Positions 60,286 through 64,000 of a stretch of DNA of 64,000 nt are shown in pieces. This DNA is from Halanaerobium kushneri (lineage in GTDB: Bacteria > Bacillota > Halanaerobiia > Halanaerobiales > Halanaerobiaceae): assembly GCF_900156285.1 (NCBI RefSeq), contig NZ_FTNC01000007.1, forward strand, positions 1 through 64,000, written 5' to 3'. A program made the position numbers and the translations under genes. The notes beneath the pieces are model-generated. The model made no database searches. It saw nothing but the letters and a program-made list of their open reading frames with translations, and was not told the origin of the DNA. Every line of letters starts with the position of its first letter. The first letter of the stretch is position 1.

Positions 60286-60473
60286 GTTAGAAAATAGATA
60301 GTGCTCTAAGTTCCTATGTAAAAAGGGCTGAGAAGGCTCGAGAATAGCTGTTTGAAGACCTGTATTTATGCTGGAGATTCTTTATGTAGAACGGTTAAGA
60401 ACAGCTTTAAATAGCCTTTGTGCGCTCCCTGTAGTATATTGGTTGTTAAGTCTTTTTTTCTACTGCAGATATG

Positions 60474-60482
60474 TGCTATAAT
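60474..60482 (+). promoter_or_regulatory. Extended -10 promoter of the UPF0175 gene
   Basis: TGCTATAAT (TGnTATAAT) with no clear -35, 53 nt upstream of the ATG. Between 60286 and this box there is an AGCTGTT / AACAGCT inverted pair but no gene. Confidence 0.5.
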
Positions 60483-60534
60483 AGAGTTAGTAATACGCAT
60501 CTGAGTATAATAAGTCCAGTAGGAGGATAATGAC

Positions 60535-60789
60535 ATGCCTAGAAAAATGGAGATAGAATATCCTGACACTTTGCCTGATTTACTTCAAGAAAGTCCTGAA
60601 GAATTTGAACGAGAAGCTAAATTGGCAATGGCGGTCAAATTATTTGAACTTAAACGAATATCTTCGGGTATGGCTGCAGAAATGGTTGGGATGGATCGAG
60701 CCGCATTTCTGTTAGAGTTGCACAGATATGGTGTAGAAATGATAAACATGGACCCAGAAGAATTAGCTTCTGATGTTGAGAATGCCTAA
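60535..60789 (+). CDS. UPF0175 family small protein (antitoxin-like)
   Basis: 84 residues matching the UPF0175 pattern: LPDLLQESPEEFEREAKLAMAVKLFELKRISSGMAAEMVGMDRAAFLLELHRYGV with an HTH-like core. Family members are thought to be antitoxins or DNA-binding regulators of DUF3368 PIN toxins; the gene after it is not a PIN toxin. The PIN-like protein at 57188 is the nearest candidate partner but is not adjacent. GTAGGAGG precedes the ATG. Confidence 0.8.
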   Translation: MPRKMEIEYPDTLPDLLQESPEEFEREAKLAMAVKLFELKRISSGMAAEMVGMDRAAFLLELHRYGVEMINMDPEELASDVENA

Positions 60790-60840
60790 AACTCATTAAT
60801 TCCTTCATTACTGGCAAATCTCTTGAAGGAGGTGATCATA

Positions 60841-61047
60841 GTGGGGAAGAAGGAAAAGAAATCTGATTGTCATTTCATCTTAAAAAAGAAGAAAAAAGGT
60901 GGTGATAAGAAGCAGGTTAGTATTCAATTAACTCAAGAACGAATTGATAAAGTTAATGAACTAAGTGAGAGATCTGGCCACAATAAGTCATACATTCATG
61001 GAGAAGCACTTGATTACTATTTTGATAATGTTGAAGTAATAGACTAA
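60841..61047 (+). CDS. Small ribbon-helix-helix-like protein (68 aa)
   Basis: A lysine-rich N-terminus is followed by VSIQLTQERIDKVNELSERSGHNKSYIHGEALDYYF, the strand-helix-helix layout of CopG/MetJ regulators. The GTG at 60841 is chosen because AAGGAGGTG lies 7 nt upstream; the earlier in-frame TTG at 60823 opens that site. It probably regulates copy number or an accessory gene of the island. Confidence 0.62.
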   Translation: MGKKEKKSDCHFILKKKKKGGDKKQVSIQLTQERIDKVNELSERSGHNKSYIHGEALDYYFDNVEVID

Positions 61048-61201
61048 TTTTTTAAGATACATCATCTCATTTTTATAAATTCGAGCAGTATGTCGATTAC
61101 GATATTATCTATTTTGATAAAGAAGATAAGATGAATCAGCATTATGACAAGAGTTATCAATTGTTTTAGAGACATAATATAAATATCAGGAGCTGATAAG
61201 C

Positions 61202-61504
61202 ATGACAAAGCAATTTGAAGTTGGCGCAAGTTACCAGGCAAAGAATTATAGAGACAGTGGCTATAACTTTCCAAAAGGAGAGTATCACCTTAAAATTATC
61301 CAGGAAGGATTTCCTGAAAAGCCAGTTAATGATGAAGAAGAACTAGTCATTGCTGAAGAACAGTGGCTGGAAGGTTTAGAGGGTACTGATCAATACAAGA
61401 CTGATCTGGAAGGTAATTGGTACTATTTTGAGTTTCCTTTAAATGATGAAGGAGTAGAATACATGTGGATACCTGAATCACTGGTATTTGATGTATTTGA
61501 ATAA
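61202..61504 (+). CDS. Hypothetical acidic protein (100 aa)
   Basis: Soluble, rich in Glu and aromatic residues (YHLKIIQEGFPEKP, EEQWLEGLEGTDQYK, WYYFEFPL). It has no recognised domain and no signal peptide. A CAGGAGCTG ribosome binding site is present. It is convergent with the replication gene; nothing further can be inferred. Confidence 0.5.
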   Translation: MTKQFEVGASYQAKNYRDSGYNFPKGEYHLKIIQEGFPEKPVNDEEELVIAEEQWLEGLEGTDQYKTDLEGNWYYFEFPLNDEGVEYMWIPESLVFDVFE

Positions 61505-61693
61505 ACGTTAAGTATAGCAAGAAATGGACCTTTTCTTTCTCTGGCCGGCTGAACCACTATTATATAAGTTTTAGACATAGATCTCCTGTTGGTTATAGCC
61601 CGGCAGTTAAAATCCTGCGGCGCGCATCCAGGTGTTATCTAATAGGGAGTAAGAGTAAAATATTTAGTTGTCAATGTTCAAGCAGGAGAGACA

Positions 61694-63118
61694 CTATGCT
61701 GCAATAGTAGCTGGCATATATCCCTGATCTTTGTAGAAAAGTTCATGCTTTGCCTGATAGTATATATCTTTGGTTATGATGTCACTATTAAGTTTCTCTG
61801 CTATTTCTAGAATCTTATCCAGTAACTGGCCTGCTCTTTGTTCTATCATTGAGTAGAGATTAGAATCTTCCATAACTCTTCTTTTTATGTTGGAGCTTTT
61901 TGAATACTCTCCCTTACCTTCGATTAACCCACTTTCCCAGTCTACCCCAACAGAATTACTAAACACATATTGGTCCACCTGTCGTTGTAATTCAGGAGTA
62001 ATTACCTCCAGTGGCTGTTTTAGTAAGTCATTACTTCTCAAAAGTATTTTTCTATTTTTAGTTCTAGAATCTTTTCTAGTTTCACTAATTTCTTCGCAGA
62101 GATAATTTGACAACTTAGTCGCTTTTGCCTTTAAATTATCTTTTTTACTGATGTGTAGGCCAGGTCTACTAATCGAATTAAGAGAGCTAATATGAGCTAT
62201 TCCGTGACCCCACTTATCCTGAAGTTTAGATTGCTCCAGGTACTTTAGATTAGACAGCATGTGAAAGTGTGGTCTACCATTTTCCTGGAATTCTAACACT
62301 GCTATGTATTTGAAGTCACCTTCATAGGCTTCTGATAAATTCTTCAGATTCTCAATGAATTTACTGAAAGCAGAGTAGGCATTTTCAATATTATACGGAG
62401 ACTTACCAGACAGAAGAGAGTTGATTCTTGAAGCAAGTTCTCTTTTAATAGCTTGATTACGAGCACTGACACTTTTGAATGTTTTTTCATCCTTTACAAA
62501 AGATTCTTCTATTTTGGAAATCATAGATGAAGCCTGCTTGATTAAGATGTTTATAATTTTTTTACGTAGATAATTTTCTTCCTCACTGTTATTTAAGTAT
62601 CTTCTATCTTTCTCCTTTTTATACTTCAGGTTGGTCTTACCTTTAAGAAGCTGCAATTCACTTTCACTCAACTGATCAGCAAGGTAGAGTTCATTTTTAT
62701 CTTTATCGCTTCTTTTTGAAGAAAAGAGGTTGTAGAAGTCTACATCTCCCATAGTTACTGTGGTAAAAGTATTCATGTCTTCAATATTAGCAATGGTCAA
62801 TTTCCAGGTCTTCTTTTTCAGTTGATTGATATTAGAAGCTATTCTTTCTTCTGGAGTTGGAGTATAGGTACTTTTACTTCTTGATGGTTTGTTATCATTT
62901 GTCTTAGACTTCCATTTATTTTCCTTTTCTCCGCCCCTGTATATTTCATCTTCATAACTTATTTCATCGAGAATATTACCGTATAGATCTAGCTTTCTCG
63001 AGTACCATACTCCTTTAATATCCCTTTCGATAGAGTTTAATGTTGCTACATTTCTGCCTTCCGCCTTATCCTCATTCTTTTTCATGGTAGTTCTGAGATT
63101 TTGAGCTGTCACTGTCAT
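61694..63118 (-). CDS. Rolling-circle replication initiator (HUH endonuclease)
   Basis: 474 residues. The HUH motif is GRPHFHML (His284, His286), and a candidate catalytic Tyr339 lies in SNYLCEE, the order expected of rolling-circle Rep proteins of plasmids and phages. The C-terminal ~120 residues are variable. ATG 63118 has GGAGGTAATAACA upstream. Presence of Rep with RecT and a small recombinase suggests the island replicates, or once replicated, as a plasmid or phage-plasmid. The nick site could not be placed. Confidence 0.82.
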   Translation of the reverse strand: MTVTAQNLRTTMKKNEDKAEGRNVATLNSIERDIKGVWYSRKLDLYGNILDEISYEDEIYRGGEKENKWKSKTNDNKPSRSKSTYTPTPEERIASNINQLKKKTWKLTIANIEDMNTFTTVTMGDVDFYNLFSSKRSDKDKNELYLADQLSESELQLLKGKTNLKYKKEKDRRYLNNSEEENYLRKKIINILIKQASSMISKIEESFVKDEKTFKSVSARNQAIKRELASRINSLLSGKSPYNIENAYSAFSKFIENLKNLSEAYEGDFKYIAVLEFQENGRPHFHMLSNLKYLEQSKLQDKWGHGIAHISSLNSISRPGLHISKKDNLKAKATKLSNYLCEEISETRKDSRTKNRKILLRSNDLLKQPLEVITPELQRQVDQYVFSNSVGVDWESGLIEGKGEYSKSSNIKRRVMEDSNLYSMIEQRAGQLLDKILEIAEKLNSDIITKDIYYQAKHELFYKDQGYMPATIAA

Positions 63119-63245
63119 TGTTATTACCTCCGTTATTGTTTTCCTGTTTCTTTCTGCTCTGGAATATATCTTCTTTAAGCAAACTAAGTATTTGAATGTT
63201 ACTGAGTTTAGATTTCTTTAACTTTAAGATTTCGTCTACTTTCAC
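63072..63245 (-). CDS. Small protein overlapping the rep start (57 aa)
   Basis: Begins (GTG) MKVDEILKLKKSKLSNIQIL and ends SQNYHEKE, with an Asn/Ser-rich tail read in another frame across the first 47 nt of rep. AAGGAGG lies 11 nt upstream of the GTG. The first 35 residues form a plausible amphipathic helix. It may be a copy-control or coupling peptide, or simply a leader frame; confidence is limited. Confidence 0.4.
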   Translation of the reverse strand: MKVDEILKLKKSKLSNIQILSLLKEDIFQSRKKQENNNGGNNNDSDSSKSQNYHEKE

Positions 63246-63500
63246 TGTTTTAGAAGCCTCCTTAATCCGATCACAGGATTTCGTAAGTACTTAAGTAGTT
63301 ATTTAAAAGAACTTAACAGCAGGTCTTTTTTTATGGCTGAAGGCAGAGAACCTTGCTTGGGATCCTCTACCTTCATCCCCCCATTTTAAAAAGTGCTTCT
63401 ATATATATAATACCGATTAAAAGGCCGTTTTTGACAGTGAAATTCAAATTTTGATAATAAAATTACTCAAGCTCACTAAAAGAGCATATGTTCATTTAGA
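63246..63500. other. rep upstream region with long hairpin
   Basis: Read on the minus strand, AAGGTAGAGGATC and GATT-related GGTTCTCTGCCTT (63361-63373 and 63340-63352) form a 13-bp stem using several G-U pairs, so it folds better as rep-strand RNA than as plus-strand RNA. AT-rich sequence with TATATATATAATACC (63392-63406) follows. It could carry the rep promoter and control RNA, or an origin. Confidence 0.35.
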
Positions 63501-63648
63501 ATGAAAGTTAAAATATTAGTAAATAAAAAAAGACCCAGGCCCGTTAAGACCTGGATCTGTTGGAGGATTTTCAGATTATTACTTCACTATTCTGAGTGTG
63601 ATAATTTCGGGGGAGAGGAGACTCTTCTTTCTCCCCCTACTATTATAA

Positions 63649-63924
63649 TTAAACGATTACCTGTTCTTCCAAATCTAGATTTTCTTCAGATCCGTAAAAC
63701 CAGGCAAGGAACTCTGCCCTTGAGACTGTCCATTTACCTCCCATCTTTCTTGCAGGAATTTCTCCTGCTTCCAGCATCATATAAATTTTAGAATCAGATA
63801 GGGGTAAAAGCTCTTTTAAGTCGCTCACACCTAAAGAAAAAGGTATCTGCTCAAAGTCAAAGTTGATCTGTTCTTTTACTGCATTCTTAAAATAAATTAT
63901 CAGATCTGTTTTAGTATCTTTCAT
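63649..63924 (-). CDS. Excisionase-like helix-turn-helix protein
   Basis: 91 residues. VSDLKELLPLSDSKIYMMLEAGEIPARKMGGKWTVSRAEFLAWF is an HTH_17 (AlpA/Xis) domain, used for excision control or transcription. The N-terminus is a short acidic/hydrophobic extension. TAGGAGG lies upstream of the ATG. It is transcribed in the same direction as rep, ~400 bp before it, and supports the mobile nature of the region. A small plus-strand frame opposite it (63501-63791) is not credible. Confidence 0.75.
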   Translation of the reverse strand: MKDTKTDLIIYFKNAVKEQINFDFEQIPFSLGVSDLKELLPLSDSKIYMMLEAGEIPARKMGGKWTVSRAEFLAWFYGSEENLDLEEQVIV

Positions 63925-64000
63925 CTTAAATCCTCCTAAAATATTAGTGTGTGCAAATATTGAACAACAATCAATTGCTGCTTATTTGCTTTATTACAAT

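Noticed and set aside
63501-63791. Plus-strand frame opposite the excisionase-like gene
   Set aside because: No ribosome binding site and an implausible composition; the opposite strand carries a clear HTH protein.

Overview
The window looks like the chromosome of a low-GC, anaerobic, halophilic Firmicute, most likely Halanaerobium or a close relative (Halanaerobiales). This is inferred from the AT-rich codon use, strong GGAGG-type ribosome binding sites, two separate K+ uptake loci plus a Ca2+/cation exchanger, and the gene styles. No rRNA or complete tRNA gene is present to confirm it.

Layout. 1-5.7 kb: the end of a transposase, a truncated TRIC-type channel gene, an M20 amidohydrolase, a glyoxalase-fold protein, and on the minus strand a chimeric GH3 glycosidase-carboxylesterase gene that has lost its 5' end. 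5.9-13.4 kb: a nucleoside uptake and salvage locus (GntR regulator, BMP-type binding protein, ABC ATPase, two permeases, an amidohydrolase/deaminase and a nucleoside phosphorylase). 13.6-14.9 kb: an MNT/HEPN (MntA/HepT-type) toxin-antitoxin pair beside a recombinant fragment of the same antitoxin. 15.0-22.8 kb: K+ homeostasis. A c-di-AMP (ydaO-type) riboswitch precedes ktrB-ktrA, followed by a histidine kinase, two response regulators without DNA-binding domains, two RCK proteins and a TrkH. 23-27.3 kb: an OmpR-type two-component system on the minus strand, a secreted protein with candidate response-regulator boxes upstream, and a CaCA exchanger. 27.3-44 kb: a patchwork of duplicated and broken modules. 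It contains two near-identical AAA ATPase genes (the second with a TOPRIM partner), each behind a conserved structured leader; an AAA/PD-(D/E)XK protein; a CDF-like transporter; a cysteine desulfurase split by an IS3 element; uppP; a LysM-M23 endopeptidase; and a Cd/Zn-type P-type ATPase with its ArsR regulator.

44-64 kb is a mobile, phage/plasmid-like island: RecT/Bet recombinase, RadC-like protein, small phage-style proteins, a complete type I restriction-modification system (hsdM-hsdS-hsdR) with an M48-like peptidase, a RES-domain protein, an IS110 element with a candidate bridge RNA, a PIN/PD-(D/E)XK/membrane-protein cluster, a short tyrosine recombinase, small antitoxin-like proteins, a rolling-circle (HUH) replication protein and an excisionase-like protein.

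Dispersed repeats knit the accessory stretches together. The main families are a hairpin-terminator repeat (at least eight copies), a ~300-bp unit that starts with a tRNA 3' end (two copies and a decayed third), a ~60-bp GC-rich junction sequence (two copies), and a cassette carrying a tiny lysine-rich peptide gene (two copies). The most unusual candidates for follow-up are the duplicated RNA-leader/ATPase(/TOPRIM) module, the lysine-rich microgene cassette, and the PIN/nuclease/membrane cluster. All start sites, operators and RNA structures were read by eye; no database search was run.
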